NCBI RefSeq assembly: GCF_900141705.1
Contig: NZ_FQYM01000015.1
Location: forward strand, 1 to 64,000
Source: Fibrobacter sp. UWP2
GTDB lineage: Bacteria; Fibrobacterota; Fibrobacteria; Fibrobacterales; Fibrobacteraceae
Direction: 5' to 3'
Length of the DNA: 64,000 nucleotides
The translations under genes were made by a program, and so were the position numbers. Under the pieces are notes generated by a model. The model worked only from the letters and a program-made list of their open reading frames with translations. It was not told where the DNA came from and searched no databases. This document shows positions 49,486 through 58,833 of the stretch, one piece after another (the first letter of the stretch is position 1; each line of letters begins with the position of its first letter).

Positions 49486-52047
49486 CTATTTTACATCGAT
49501 CCGGCGCACCTGCCGGTCAACCTGAACCAGATAACTGCCGGCACGACGCATTTCGAGCGCAACGTTTCCGGTGGAGCCCACCAGCCCCTTGGCAATTACC
49601 CGGCCCTGCATATCGAACACGCTTACCTTTGAGCCCGCATGGGCGCCATAGACTTGCAGCAGGCGACCCGCGGCATTGACGCCGAACGAAAGCGTCTTGG
49701 AAACTTCGCGAAGCGATTGCCTTATACTGTTCGACCAGATGGTACCTTCGTATGTGTTTACGCAACTGTTCAGGATATTTGGGAAGGAGCCCTTACCATC
49801 CGGATGCCAGAAAAATTCTTCCCATACGGACTGGCTGTAATAATCGTTGATGAATAGTCCCGAAACACTATGGTTGTTGGCATAATAAACCAAAGTATTG
49901 CCATTAAGCAGTACACCAATGGGCTGCCACAGTACGATTCCGTCCACCCAATTGCTGTCGGCATCCACGAGGACCTCGTTGACGACAATGTCGTTTGTTT
50001 GCCAGGCACAGGGGAGGGTTTCTGTAAGTTTGGCGCTGTCAAGTTTGTTGCTCGTGTACAGTGCAAACCAGTACAGTTCTTCGCGATTTGAGATGAGGTA
50101 GCAGCCGTTTTCGTTTGTGGCGGGCTTCTTGGGTTCGGGGTACCAGTGCGCATAAAGGTCGAAATCGCGGCTGTAGTAGGATGTTTTCCCGAAACTCTTG
50201 ATTTCGCTGGAATAAGTGAGTTTTTCAAACCAACCTACAAAAATAAAGCCTTTACGGGTCGGTTCTTTTAAGGTGATGTCGGTGTCGAAATTGAATGTTG
50301 CCGGATTAGCGGGGGCATTCTCGCCACCGTTCAAGTGGTACGTGATCTTATAGTTGTTCGTTATCCACTTTGCATATAACGTGATATCGTCGCGGCGATC
50401 CTTCGCAAGCTCTTTCACAAGCGTTTTGAACGTGGAATCGGCATACCAGCCGTCAAAAGTGTAGCCTACTTTTTCAAGCCCCTTTAATGTATAGGCCGCG
50501 GAATCCGAGGACCAGCGCGAGGGATTGATTTCGGGCTCCATGCCGCCATTGGCAACATAGGTCACAAGATATTCGCTCTCCCACCTGGCGTAAAGGGTGT
50601 AGTATTTTTTGCTACCGGCCTTGATGGTGTCAATCCGTTCCTTATACAGGCTGTCGGCAAACCACCCTTCAAAGGTATCGCCCTCCTTTGTGGGACTTGA
50701 CAGAATAACGGCGGAATCGATTGTGTAGTACTCCGGGTTTTTGTCGCTGTTCACGCCACCGTTCAGTTTGTAGTCAAGGTAATACCTCACATTGGAACTT
50801 AAAACCGGGTATGGATCTACGCCCACGCTTTGTTCCCATGCGGCACCATAGGTGCCCTCCTGCAATTTCCCTAGAACGGTCCCGTCCCTGAATTCGTCCG
50901 CAGTCGCCTTTGATCCACCGTATTGGGCTGCCCCATCGCCGGCATAGTAGGTGTTCTTGATTTCAACATGGTGGCGGGAACTGTCATAGTAACACCATTC
51001 AAGATTATGAAGGCCAAAAATGGCATCGCCGCTATCAGAAACAGTTCCGATGTTGAATACGTTCTCGAGGGTTAAATCCTGCGCTTGACCGACAATGCCT
51101 CCGGTTCCATCATATGGGCGAGATGCACCGGAAACGCGGCCCGCATTGTAGGCGTTGATAATCTGAGTCACGTTGCTCGGGTTCATCGTGGGCCATTCGG
51201 GCTTTGCTAGGGCAGGCTTTGCCAAGGGAGGCGGAGCACAAAGGCACGACCAGTCTTCCTTGCTTATAATTGCACCGGCAATGCCGCCGGCGCTACCGCG
51301 CGCGACAACCGTCGCCTCGCTAAAAACATTGACAAGAAGCGCCGACTGTTTTATATAGCCGACAATACCTCCTGCATAAGGGGTACCTTCAAAATAGGAA
51401 TCCTTAATACCCAAGTTCCTTACGACGGGGGGCTTGCCGGCGCCTTCATAAAGCTTAGAGAAAAACCCGGCTTCATACTGTTTTTTTGTATAAAGCCCCG
51501 AAATGGTGTGGCCGTTGCCCTCAAATATTCCGCCAAATGCAAAAGGCTTCCAGTACATGATGTCATTGCGGGTGGAGTCCGGGTTCCCTTCCGCATCCAG
51601 CAGATTTTCATTGACCACGATATCGTTCTGGAGTTCTATGCAAGCAAAGGTGGAAAGTTTGGGGATGGCGTAAAGTTCCTCCTTGGAGGTGATTTGGTAA
51701 CAACTGTCAGCACTTAACTGGGGTTCCTTGACTGCAGGGGCCCAAAGCGCTGTTAGCGTGTATTTGTCTCCACTGCAACGGGATATACTTTTTTGGGGAG
51801 CGTCGTAAAAAACACCGGTGGTAGCTTCTTTAAACCAGCCCAGAAACCGGGAACCTTCGCGGGTCGGCTCCTGGAGCGTAATCGTGCATTCGCTAGAATC
51901 TGCTTTTATGACGACATAGCTATCCGGGTTCGCGGGGTCATTCACGCCCCCGTTCAGGTGATAGGTGATAGTCCGCGTGTCGCCTACCGCGGCAAAGCCG
52001 AGGCCACCTAAAGATAACAGCAACAACATAGAATATAAGCACTTCAT
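49486..52047 (-). CDS. Secreted InlB B-repeat and GLUG-motif surface protein
   Basis: 853 residues. Signal peptide (MKCLYSMLLLLSLGGLGFAAVG). Four InlB B-repeats (Listeria-Bacteroides type) with the pattern TYHLNGG ... EPTREG..F.GWF lie near residues 26-80, 418-485, 490-560 and 565-640. Two GLUG-like segments (GGIFEGNGHTISGLYTKKQ with VRNLGIKDSYF and IVGYI; a shorter one near residue 750) separate them. The tail is VSVFDMQGRVIAKG ... AGSYLVQVDRQVRRIDVK, the beta-sandwich type. Function: cell-surface adhesin-like; no enzyme motif. The start has TATATT close upstream and no ribosome site. Confidence 0.75.
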   Translation of the reverse strand: MKCLYSMLLLLSLGGLGFAAVGDTRTITYHLNGGVNDPANPDSYVVIKADSSECTITLQEPTREGSRFLGWFKEATTGVFYDAPQKSISRCSGDKYTLTALWAPAVKEPQLSADSCYQITSKEELYAIPKLSTFACIELQNDIVVNENLLDAEGNPDSTRNDIMYWKPFAFGGIFEGNGHTISGLYTKKQYEAGFFSKLYEGAGKPPVVRNLGIKDSYFEGTPYAGGIVGYIKQSALLVNVFSEATVVARGSAGGIAGAIISKEDWSCLCAPPPLAKPALAKPEWPTMNPSNVTQIINAYNAGRVSGASRPYDGTGGIVGQAQDLTLENVFNIGTVSDSGDAIFGLHNLEWCYYDSSRHHVEIKNTYYAGDGAAQYGGSKATADEFRDGTVLGKLQEGTYGAAWEQSVGVDPYPVLSSNVRYYLDYKLNGGVNSDKNPEYYTIDSAVILSSPTKEGDTFEGWFADSLYKERIDTIKAGSKKYYTLYARWESEYLVTYVANGGMEPEINPSRWSSDSAAYTLKGLEKVGYTFDGWYADSTFKTLVKELAKDRRDDITLYAKWITNNYKITYHLNGGENAPANPATFNFDTDITLKEPTRKGFIFVGWFEKLTYSSEIKSFGKTSYYSRDFDLYAHWYPEPKKPATNENGCYLISNREELYWFALYTSNKLDSAKLTETLPCAWQTNDIVVNEVLVDADSNWVDGIVLWQPIGVLLNGNTLVYYANNHSVSGLFINDYYSQSVWEEFFWHPDGKGSFPNILNSCVNTYEGTIWSNSIRQSLREVSKTLSFGVNAAGRLLQVYGAHAGSKVSVFDMQGRVIAKGLVGSTGNVALEMRRAGSYLVQVDRQVRRIDVK

Positions 52048-52134
52048 ATTCTTAATATAACGAAATTATTTTATATAAAGTAGCAGTATTAAAAAATATC
52101 GTTGACAAAAAATAAACACCAAAAGGCGTTTTTT

Positions 52135-52377
52135 TTAATCAATTTGCGTAAATCTGTCGATGACGATGTCGTCCGGGAGCATTACGCGGCTTTCAAAGTC
52201 CGCCTTGGAACGAATCCAAATGGTCCCCCTCGGGTGTTCAGGAGTTTCGTACTCACTCCTGTATACAACCATAGGCTTAACGTCTTCACAATCAAGCGCG
52301 TTCGCCTCAATAACAGTATAAATCATTGTAGGACTTTTGTAATGACGATAGCGGTGCCCGTTAATGGCTTTGCTCAC
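52135..52377 (-). CDS. DUF1653-family small protein
   Basis: 80 residues. GHRYRHYKSPTMIYTVIEANALDCEDVKPMVVYR is the DUF1653 pattern (a small beta-barrel of unknown function, seen beside many nucleotide enzymes). The GTG start overlaps the Nudix stop as GTGA, so the two are coupled. The 3' end carries no clear hairpin. Confidence 0.75.
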   Translation of the reverse strand: MSKAINGHRYRHYKSPTMIYTVIEANALDCEDVKPMVVYRSEYETPEHPRGTIWIRSKADFESRVMLPDDIVIDRFTQID

Positions 52378-52931
52378 AGTTCCTCTCCTTTATGTTCTGT
52401 GATCACGGAAGTCAGGTAATCATAATCCTTGGGGTGGCTCACGAATTTTGCAGGGTACAGTTTATGCTTCGAGAAAAATTCATCGCGCGTCATCCACACA
52501 AAACTTTCAACTTCGCCGGGTTGCGGCACAAGTGAGGCGGCTTCCTTGGCGTTGAGGGTAATACGGTACGTGTCGTAGTACTCGTTATCAAAATACGTCC
52601 CGTTGTTCAATACGCTCTCGTGGGTCGATTCAAAAAGGTACGTGAGGTCAGAGGCTTTTTTGGTTATGCCAAGCTCTTCCTTGAGCTCACGCAGAGCGGC
52701 CTTTTTGCTGGTGTCGCCCGCAGTAATGTGACCCGCGCAACTGGTGTCCAAAAGGCCCGGGTTATTCTCTTTTTCCCGGCTGCGAAGCTGGAACAGAATT
52801 CGACCGGATTCATCGAACGCCCAAACATGCACCGTGCGGTGCCACAATCCCTTCGCGTGGACTTCGGTACGCCCGCGAGAGTAGCCTGCTAGGCTTCCGT
52901 CCGGTTTCAAGATGTCGATTTCTTCTTCCAT
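52374..52931 (-). CDS. Nudix hydrolase (IPP-isomerase-like subgroup)
   Basis: 185 residues. The Nudix box is GHITAGDTSKKAALRELKEELGI (around residues 67-89), with the standard Glu pattern EExG. The N-terminal segment (LKPDGSLAGYSRGRTEVHAKGLWHRTVHVW) is typical of the YfcD/isopentenyl-diphosphate-isomerase-like subgroup, whose substrates are mostly unknown. TAAATTAT lies 7 nt before the ATG and there is no ribosome site. It is co-translated with the DUF1653 gene. Confidence 0.85.
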   Translation of the reverse strand: MEEEIDILKPDGSLAGYSRGRTEVHAKGLWHRTVHVWAFDESGRILFQLRSREKENNPGLLDTSCAGHITAGDTSKKAALRELKEELGITKKASDLTYLFESTHESVLNNGTYFDNEYYDTYRITLNAKEAASLVPQPGEVESFVWMTRDEFFSKHKLYPAKFVSHPKDYDYLTSVITEHKGEEL

Positions 52932-53028
52932 AGGTATAATTTAAACAATTTGTTTTTTTTGCGTGAAAAAATTCTTCAATCTTTTGAAAAAAAACGTTTA
53001 TGTGGAGTTTTTTTGTTAGTATTTGGGC

Positions 53029-54123
53029 ATGCAGTTCAACGAAGATGCCATCCAAAAATTAATGCAATCCGCCAAGGACCAGGGCGTTTTTGACAAGGCC
53101 GTGGCGGGATTCGTATTGCCCGACGGCACCCAACGTGTAGTGGAGTTCAATACACCCCGCGACACGGTCTTTGACATCGCGAGCCTCACCAAGGTATGCC
53201 CCACCTCGACGCTCGCCCTGCGTTACATACTCGAGGGCAAGCTCGCAGTCAATACCCGCGTGGTGGACTACATCCCCGAATTGCATACGAACTACCGCGA
53301 CGACATTTGCATATTCCACCTGCTCACGCACAGCCTGGATTACCGTGTACCAATGAAGACGCTCCGTACGCTCCCGGCAAAAGAAATCCTCAACGCACTT
53401 TTCACCTACCAATTCGAGAAGGCGCCCGGTGCCGACTTCAACTACGGCAACCCGGCGAGCGTCCTTTTGGGTATCATCTTGAACCGCCTTACAGGCAAGT
53501 CGCTGCAGGACCTGGGCCGCGAGCAGTTCTTTGAACCACTCGGCATGACCCGCAGTGGCTGGGATCCGCTCACCCGCGACTTCAACCGCATCGCCAAAAC
53601 ACAGATTATGCCCACCGAAATTTGCGCGTTCCGCGGTCGTGAAATCCAGGGCGAAATCCACGACGAGAGCGCATGGGTTTTGCGGGAGTTGTTCCCCGTG
53701 GGGAGCGCGGGCATGTTCAGCTGCATACCGGACCTGCTCAACTTTGTGCAAATGGTTTTGAACGATGGCACTTTGAACAATGTGCGGGTCATGCCCGAGG
53801 GCGTCCTCGATCTAGTGAGCCACAACGCCTTTGAACGACCCGACTGCCGCCAATTCATTCCCAAGGGCACGACTGAAACCGCCGACGCCTGCACCGCCCT
53901 CGGCTGGGAACTGAACGCCTCCAAGTTCATGGGGACCCGCGTCTCGCCGCGTGCATTCGGCAAAACGGGTTTCACGGGAGCAAGCATTGTCGCCGACCCC
54001 ATTGCCGGCGCCGCAGTGGTGCTGCTCAGCAACTTCACCTACCCGCACCGCGAACCGAACGCCGACCGCATCCACGCATTTCGCTCACGCATCAGCGACG
54101 CATTTTTCGGAATGCTCCTGTAG
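53029..54123 (+). CDS. Beta-lactamase-family serine hydrolase
   Basis: 364 residues from the ATG at 53029; an in-frame TTG two codons upstream was rejected because it lies inside a TAGTATTTG box. The motif order is that of class C beta-lactamase-like esterases: Ser in FDIASLTKV (SxxK), Tyr in ADFNYGNPA (YxN), and FGKTGFTG near the C-terminus. There is no signal peptide, so it is probably cytosolic; such proteins act as esterases or peptidases. It stands alone and ends in a strong terminator. Confidence 0.82.
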   Translation: MQFNEDAIQKLMQSAKDQGVFDKAVAGFVLPDGTQRVVEFNTPRDTVFDIASLTKVCPTSTLALRYILEGKLAVNTRVVDYIPELHTNYRDDICIFHLLTHSLDYRVPMKTLRTLPAKEILNALFTYQFEKAPGADFNYGNPASVLLGIILNRLTGKSLQDLGREQFFEPLGMTRSGWDPLTRDFNRIAKTQIMPTEICAFRGREIQGEIHDESAWVLRELFPVGSAGMFSCIPDLLNFVQMVLNDGTLNNVRVMPEGVLDLVSHNAFERPDCRQFIPKGTTETADACTALGWELNASKFMGTRVSPRAFGKTGFTGASIVADPIAGAAVVLLSNFTYPHREPNADRIHAFRSRISDAFFGMLL

Positions 54124-54153
54124 CCGGGCAGACGTCCGACACCCAAACAAAAA

Positions 54154-54173
54154 ACGTCCCGTTTCCGGGACGT
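54154..54173. terminator. Bidirectional terminator between serine hydrolase and DksA-like gene
   Basis: Perfect 8-bp stem ACGTCCCG / CGGGACGT with a TTTC loop, A-run before and CTTAAAA after. Confidence 0.88.
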
Positions 54174-54198
54174 CTTAAAAATCGGGAGTCGCCAAAAA

Positions 54199-54672
54199 TT
54201 AGCGGCCGGAATTCTTCTTTTGAAGTTCGCGGCGTTGTTCCTCGGCAAACAGGCGGGCCATTTCGATACGGTTGTTTTCCTGTTCCTTCTTTTTGGTCTC
54301 CTCTTTGCAGTTCACGCACTTGGTGGCGGTCGGCACAGCCAAAAGGCGGGTCTTGGGAATCAACTGCTTGCAGACCTTGCAAACACCGAAGGTGCCCTTT
54401 TTTATGCGCTGCAGAGCTTCTTCGAGGTAAACCAGGTACTTGCCTTCGCGGGCCGCCAACGAGAAGGTCGTCTCGAGGGCATTGTAGTCCGTAGCGGAAT
54501 CGGCACTGTCGGAATCACCACCGTCACCAGACTGGCTCTTTTGCCCCTGGAAAGCATTCGCCTTTTCTGATTCACTTTGAGCGGTCACCAACTGGCGCCG
54601 CTTTTCAATCAAAAGTTCCTCAAAAAACTTCAGGTCAGCATCACTCATCTTTGCAGGTTTTTTCTCAGCCAT
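54199..54672 (-). CDS. DksA/TraR-family zinc-finger protein
   Basis: 157 residues from the ATG at 54672 (AAGGAG at the right distance; the frame's 28 earlier codons lack a ribosome site). Long N-terminal helix pair (DADLKFFEELLIEKRRQL ... YLEEALQRIKKG), then the C-terminal zinc finger VCKVCKQLIPKTRLLAVPTATKCVNCKEE with four Cys. DksA binds RNA polymerase's secondary channel with ppGpp; TraR-like members do so without it. The DxxDxA tip motif of DksA is not clearly preserved (SADSATDYN), so a variant function is possible. It follows the mce gene by 87 nt. Confidence 0.8.
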   Translation of the reverse strand: MAEKKPAKMSDADLKFFEELLIEKRRQLVTAQSESEKANAFQGQKSQSGDGGDSDSADSATDYNALETTFSLAAREGKYLVYLEEALQRIKKGTFGVCKVCKQLIPKTRLLAVPTATKCVNCKEETKKKEQENNRIEMARLFAEEQRRELQKKNSGR

Positions 54673-54759
54673 GGTAAACTCCTTCTTTTGGGGTTCGGTT
54701 GGTAGATTCGTTATTATCCGTGATAAATTATCTTTTTTTTTACAAAAAGCAAACACAAA

Positions 54760-55677
54760 TTAAAAAATATCAACATTTAATTTGAGACCGCCCTTTTTGA
54801 TGTCCTTGATCAAGGCATCCATGTCAGCAGAAATCGCGTCCAATTCGCTAATTATGCGGCCTTTGCCCGAAACGATGGCCCCGGCGGTGTTGTCGTCTTG
54901 TTCCAACTTGGAGGCAAGAGCGCTCAACTCGTTCTTGGTGTCCTTGAGCTTGGCGAGCAGCTGGTCAATGTGCTCGACCAGCGTATGGGCGCTTTGAATG
55001 GCATTGTCACCCTTGGCATTGGCGTCTTCGAGCAGCCCCTTCGCATTTTGCAAAGTCTTGTCGCACCGGTCGATAATGCCCTCAGCCTCCTGCTTCCACG
55101 AATCCACGGTCGACTCAGTGGTATTCACCAACTTTTTGCCCTTTTTGAAAACGCGGTCTATGCGCTTGCCCAAAGAGCCCTCGGCAATGGAGTCCTTAAA
55201 GGCGACAAGGGAGTCCTTGATCTCGACCAGGTTGTCGAGGGCGGCAAACAGATCCCTCGAAATTCCCGAAGTCCCCTTGTCGTAAATGCCCGAAACGGTA
55301 TCGCCATCAGAAATAAGATCCGGCGAGTCACCGCTCAACACGCACATCTCGCGTTCGCCCATGAGTCCCGCAGTAATAAGACGGAATTCCGAATTGCGCG
55401 GAATCTTGGCGTCGGCCAGGACCTCGGCGGTCACGTAGACGGCGTCGTCCGTGAGTTCCACCTTGGTGATTTGCCCCTTGCTAATGCCGCGCACTTCCAC
55501 GCGGTTTCCCGGCGAGAGCGTGCCAATAGCCTCGTAGCGCACCACGAACGTGTAACGCTCATGGTATGGGCTTGCCGGATGGAACAAATACCACGCGGCA
55601 CAGCAGCCGCCCAGTAGGAGGATCCCTACCATGGCAGGCAAAATATTCGACTTGACTTTTCTAAGGAAAGGGCTCAT
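54760..55677 (-). CDS. MCE/MlaD-family lipid-transport protein
   Basis: 305 residues. One N-terminal membrane helix (ILPAMVGILLLGGCCAAWYLF) anchors a periplasmic MCE domain: YTFVVRYEAIGTLSPGNRVEVRGISKGQITKVEL. The C-terminal half is helical coiled coil (LQNAKGLLEDANAKGDNAIQSAHTLVEHIDQLL). MCE proteins form hexamers that move phospholipids across the periplasm. No MlaE/MlaF (permease/ATPase) is adjacent, so its partners must be elsewhere. It starts one base after the hprK stop, so it is co-translated. Confidence 0.8.
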   Translation of the reverse strand: MSPFLRKVKSNILPAMVGILLLGGCCAAWYLFHPASPYHERYTFVVRYEAIGTLSPGNRVEVRGISKGQITKVELTDDAVYVTAEVLADAKIPRNSEFRLITAGLMGEREMCVLSGDSPDLISDGDTVSGIYDKGTSGISRDLFAALDNLVEIKDSLVAFKDSIAEGSLGKRIDRVFKKGKKLVNTTESTVDSWKQEAEGIIDRCDKTLQNAKGLLEDANAKGDNAIQSAHTLVEHIDQLLAKLKDTKNELSALASKLEQDDNTAGAIVSGKGRIISELDAISADMDALIKDIKKGGLKLNVDIF

Positions 55678-55678
55678 A

Positions 55679-56710
55679 TTACTCGTACGGAGACCAGTGC
55701 TGGGGATCCATTTCGAGCAGGTCGTCGGAATATTCTCCCTTTGCCTTGGCCTTTATCTTTTGCATTAAACTTTCGTTGAATTCTGCGGCGACGTTTTGCC
55801 CGTTCATCTTCATCAAGGCGTTCATCGCGATGACTTCGCTGATCACGGTCAGGTTCTTGCCCGGCGCCACCGGAATTACGACCTTGGGGATGGAGACTCC
55901 CATTACAATCTCGTCACGTTCGTTGAGGCCCGTACGCTCGTAAGAGACATCGCGGCTCCACGGCTGGAGTTCCACAATGACTTCGATTTTTTTGACCTTG
56001 CGGATGGCGTGGATGCCGAACATAGAACGGATGTCGAGAATGCCCACACCGCGGATTTCCATGTGGTGGCGGATTAGCGGATCGGGGCGGCCCACGATGG
56101 TGTTACCCACATGGCTGATGTGCACCACGTCGTCGGCGACCATGCGGTGACCGCTTTCGACGAGGTCGAGCACGCATTCGGACTTGCCCACGTTGCTATC
56201 GCCAATAAAGAGCATGCCTATGCCGTACACGTCCACAAGGCTCCCGTGGATAACGGCGTGCGGGGCAAAGAACTCCTCAAGGATTCGCTGGACGACTTTG
56301 TTGAATTCGTAGGTGTGGAGCGTGGTCGAGAACAGCGGGATGTGCAGCTTGTTGCACATCTCCTTGAGTTCGTCATGCGGCGTTTGCGCATGCGTCACCA
56401 CCCACATGGGGGCCTTGAAAACCGAGAGGTTCTCGAAAACTTTTTTGCGGCCCTCGGGTCCGAGCGACTCCAAGTAGTTCCACTCGGTATGGCCAACCAC
56501 CTGTATTTGCTCCGAACTATAAACTTTGGTATAACCCGCCATGGCGAGACCAGGGCGATGGATGCCGCCTTCGGCAATGAAGGTGTCCAGGTCCGTTTCG
56601 GGAGAATGGATCGCCAACTGCAAATCTTTGCCATAATGGCAAAAAAAGTCCCGCACCGAGAGCTTCTCCCGGTGCAGGACCTTTAGATCTTTCAACCTAG
56701 ACTCAGTCAT
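55679..56710 (-). CDS. hprK: HPr kinase/phosphorylase
   Basis: 343 residues. Catalytic core with HAVIHGSLVDVYGIGMLFIGDSNVGKSE (the P-loop variant GDSNVGKS), the acidic MVADDVVHIS, the HPrK signature HHMEIRGVGILDIRSMFG and IPVAPGKN. It phosphorylates HPr (or a homologue) on Ser in response to glycolytic intermediates and controls carbon use in Firmicutes; in Gram-negatives it often lies with ptsN/ptsH near rpoN, as here. The N-terminal about 130 residues are the regulatory domain. It starts within the hpf stop (TAATG) and is followed by an MCE gene. Confidence 0.93.
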   Translation of the reverse strand: MTESRLKDLKVLHREKLSVRDFFCHYGKDLQLAIHSPETDLDTFIAEGGIHRPGLAMAGYTKVYSSEQIQVVGHTEWNYLESLGPEGRKKVFENLSVFKAPMWVVTHAQTPHDELKEMCNKLHIPLFSTTLHTYEFNKVVQRILEEFFAPHAVIHGSLVDVYGIGMLFIGDSNVGKSECVLDLVESGHRMVADDVVHISHVGNTIVGRPDPLIRHHMEIRGVGILDIRSMFGIHAIRKVKKIEVIVELQPWSRDVSYERTGLNERDEIVMGVSIPKVVIPVAPGKNLTVISEVIAMNALMKMNGQNVAAEFNESLMQKIKAKAKGEYSDDLLEMDPQHWSPYE

Positions 56711-57027
56711 TATGCAAGAGAAGATGTGGGCTGAGCGCGGTGGTCGTTCTGCTTGTCGTTCGCTTTCTTGAGCTGCACCTTGATGCGCTCCAGGGTGACG
56801 TCGACAGCCTTGCCCATGTTTTCTTCATCGGCAGAGGCGACTACGGTGGAACCCGTGATGCTGACTGTAATTTCGCAATGACGCTGATGTTCCACTTCAT
56901 GGTCGAGAATTACAGAGGCACTGGTGATGTTCGGGTAGAATTTTGCCAATTTATCCATTTCTTCCTGGATTCGGTCCTGGAGACCGGCAGATGCATTAAA
57001 GTGGCGAGCAGAAAACTGAATGTCCAT
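56710..57027 (-). CDS. hpf: Ribosome hibernation-promoting factor
   Basis: 105 residues from the ATG at 57027 (GGAGG upstream). Short-form HPF: MDIQFSARHFNASAGLQDRIQEEMDKLAKFYPNI, then VEHQRHCEITVSITGS and KAVDVTLERIKVQLKKAND, with the basic C-terminus that binds the 30S subunit. It dimerises 70S ribosomes or blocks them in stationary phase. It lies 175 nt downstream of the rpoN stop, behind rpoN's terminator, so it has its own promoter, and overlaps hprK. Confidence 0.9.
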   Translation of the reverse strand: MDIQFSARHFNASAGLQDRIQEEMDKLAKFYPNITSASVILDHEVEHQRHCEITVSITGSTVVASADEENMGKAVDVTLERIKVQLKKANDKQNDHRAQPTSSLA

Positions 57028-57148
57028 TATGATACCTCCGTAAAGTAAAGATGGCACTATATCGCGGGGATTTTACCTCGCATTTAGAGTATATACATCT
57101 TTTTTCCCAAAAAAAACAAGCATTTTTGTGAATTTTCCGATAAAAAGC

Positions 57149-57202
57149 CGTCCCATTTGGAATAAATGAGTTTTTTTGCCCTTTTTGGGCTTTTTTGGGA
57201 CG
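57149..57202 (-). terminator. Terminator of rpoN
   Basis: An outer stem CGTCCCA / TGGGACG (57149-57155 and 57196-57202) encloses a second GCCC/GGGC hairpin; on the minus strand it is followed by GGCTTTTTATC. It lies directly at the rpoN stop. Confidence 0.8.
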
Positions 57203-58825
57203 CTAGACCTGTTTTCTAAGGCGCGCCGGCAAGATTTTGAGCTCCTCTTCGCGGTACTTGGCCACGGTTCGGCGGGCCACCTTGATGCCTTGGGACTCCA
57301 GGGCGTCGGTCAGGGCCTGGTCCGAGAGGGGCTTTTTCTTGTCCTCCTCGTCCACCAGCTTTTTGATGGCAGCAAGGATCTGCGCCGAGCCCACGACCTC
57401 GCCCGAGCTGCTCGAGGGATCCTGCTTGACACCCGAGGTAAAGAACTGCTTGAGCTCGTAAATGCCGTAGGGCGTCTCCACGTACTTGCCGTTGGTCACA
57501 CGGCTCACGGTAGAGAGGTCGCGCCCGACCTCGTCGGCGATTTCCTGCAAAATCATGGGCTTGAGGAAGGCGGGCCCTTTTTTGAAAAAGTCCTTTTGTC
57601 GCTTGACAATAGCCCGCATCACCTTTTCCATGGTGGAGTAACGGTTGTCAATGGCCTTGATAAAGTCGTTCGCCTTGTTGAGGTTGTTCTGGATATACTC
57701 GCGGTCCTTTTTGCTAAGGCCCTTGTCAGAGAGCAGGCTCACATACTCCTTGTTGATGCGGAGATGCCTGGCCCCGTGGGACTTGAAGCACTCCACTTCG
57801 TAGCGGCCCTTCTTTTCGACAACGCGCATGTCGGCGGCCTTGATTTGCGTAGGCGAATTCGAAATCTGGAGTCCAGGATGCGGGCTCAACCTCGAGAGGC
57901 TCGCGACCACCTGCTGAACTTGCTCGGTGGAGGCGTTCATGTCCTTCGCGATTTTGGCGTAGCGGAGCGCCATCAAGTCGTCAAAGTGCTCTCTCAGCAC
58001 CTTGAGGGCAAATTCCGGGAAGTCGTCGATGGCCATCGCCTGGATAATGAAGCTCTCTTGCATGTTGCGGGCGCCAATGCCACGCGGCTTAAAACTTTGC
58101 AACACGTGGATGGCTTCCGCCACGGGGAGACTCGCCGACTCCAGCGGGATTTCGTTGCGTAGCACGCGCTCGATCTCCACAATGTAGCGGTCGTTGTCCA
58201 TGAGGACTTTGGTCATGGCAACTTCGTCGGCAGGCTGCAAAAAACCGTTCTCGTCAAGAGAGTCTATAAGGTATTGCACCAAGGTACGAAAATGGAGCTC
58301 CGTACAACCGGCCTCTTGCAGCTGTTGCAAAAGCTGGTGGGTCCCGTTCCATTCGCGCAACTGTTCAAGCAGACGGTCCTGCAAACTGGCGTCGCGGTCC
58401 TTTTGCGGGAGGTCAAAATCCTCGTCAGGGTCGCGCACGTTCAAGTCCCTAAAGGGAGCATCGGCATTGTCGGCACCGTCTTCCAAGCGCTTGACCCAGT
58501 CGGCATCCGAAGTGTTGTCTAGAATATCGTAGTCCGTGTCGGCGCTGTCTTCGAGCGTACCGCGCTCAAAGTCCATCTCACCCCGCTCGGTATTGGAGTC
58601 TTCCGCATAGTCGTTGCCGGCGTCGTCGGCGCCGCTTTCGGGGGCGGTTTCAAACTCGTCCAAGCCTTCGTCTATTTCCAAAAGTGGGTTGGTCTCGATT
58701 TCTTCCTTGATGGCGGTCTCAAGTTCTAGAGCCGTCTTTTGCAAAATCGTCACCGACTGCAATAACTGCGGCGAAAGCGTTTGTTCCAATCGCTGGGATT
58801 GTCCCAGCTGCATCCCTAAATCCAT
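57203..58825 (-). CDS. rpoN: RNA polymerase sigma-54 factor
   Basis: 540 residues. Region I (Gln-rich LEQTLSPQLLQSVTILQK) binds the activator; region II is acidic; region III holds the core-binding part and the RpoN box ARRTVAKYRE near the C-terminus, with the HTH just before it. All parts are present, so the gene looks functional. It sits in the classical lptA-lptB-rpoN-hpf-hprK order. A long acidic insert after region I (FETAPESGADDAGNDYAED) is Fibrobacter-type. Starts 8 nt after lptB with AGGTGG. Confidence 0.95.
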   Translation of the reverse strand: MDLGMQLGQSQRLEQTLSPQLLQSVTILQKTALELETAIKEEIETNPLLEIDEGLDEFETAPESGADDAGNDYAEDSNTERGEMDFERGTLEDSADTDYDILDNTSDADWVKRLEDGADNADAPFRDLNVRDPDEDFDLPQKDRDASLQDRLLEQLREWNGTHQLLQQLQEAGCTELHFRTLVQYLIDSLDENGFLQPADEVAMTKVLMDNDRYIVEIERVLRNEIPLESASLPVAEAIHVLQSFKPRGIGARNMQESFIIQAMAIDDFPEFALKVLREHFDDLMALRYAKIAKDMNASTEQVQQVVASLSRLSPHPGLQISNSPTQIKAADMRVVEKKGRYEVECFKSHGARHLRINKEYVSLLSDKGLSKKDREYIQNNLNKANDFIKAIDNRYSTMEKVMRAIVKRQKDFFKKGPAFLKPMILQEIADEVGRDLSTVSRVTNGKYVETPYGIYELKQFFTSGVKQDPSSSSGEVVGSAQILAAIKKLVDEEDKKKPLSDQALTDALESQGIKVARRTVAKYREEELKILPARLRKQV

Positions 58826-58833
58826 AGCACCAC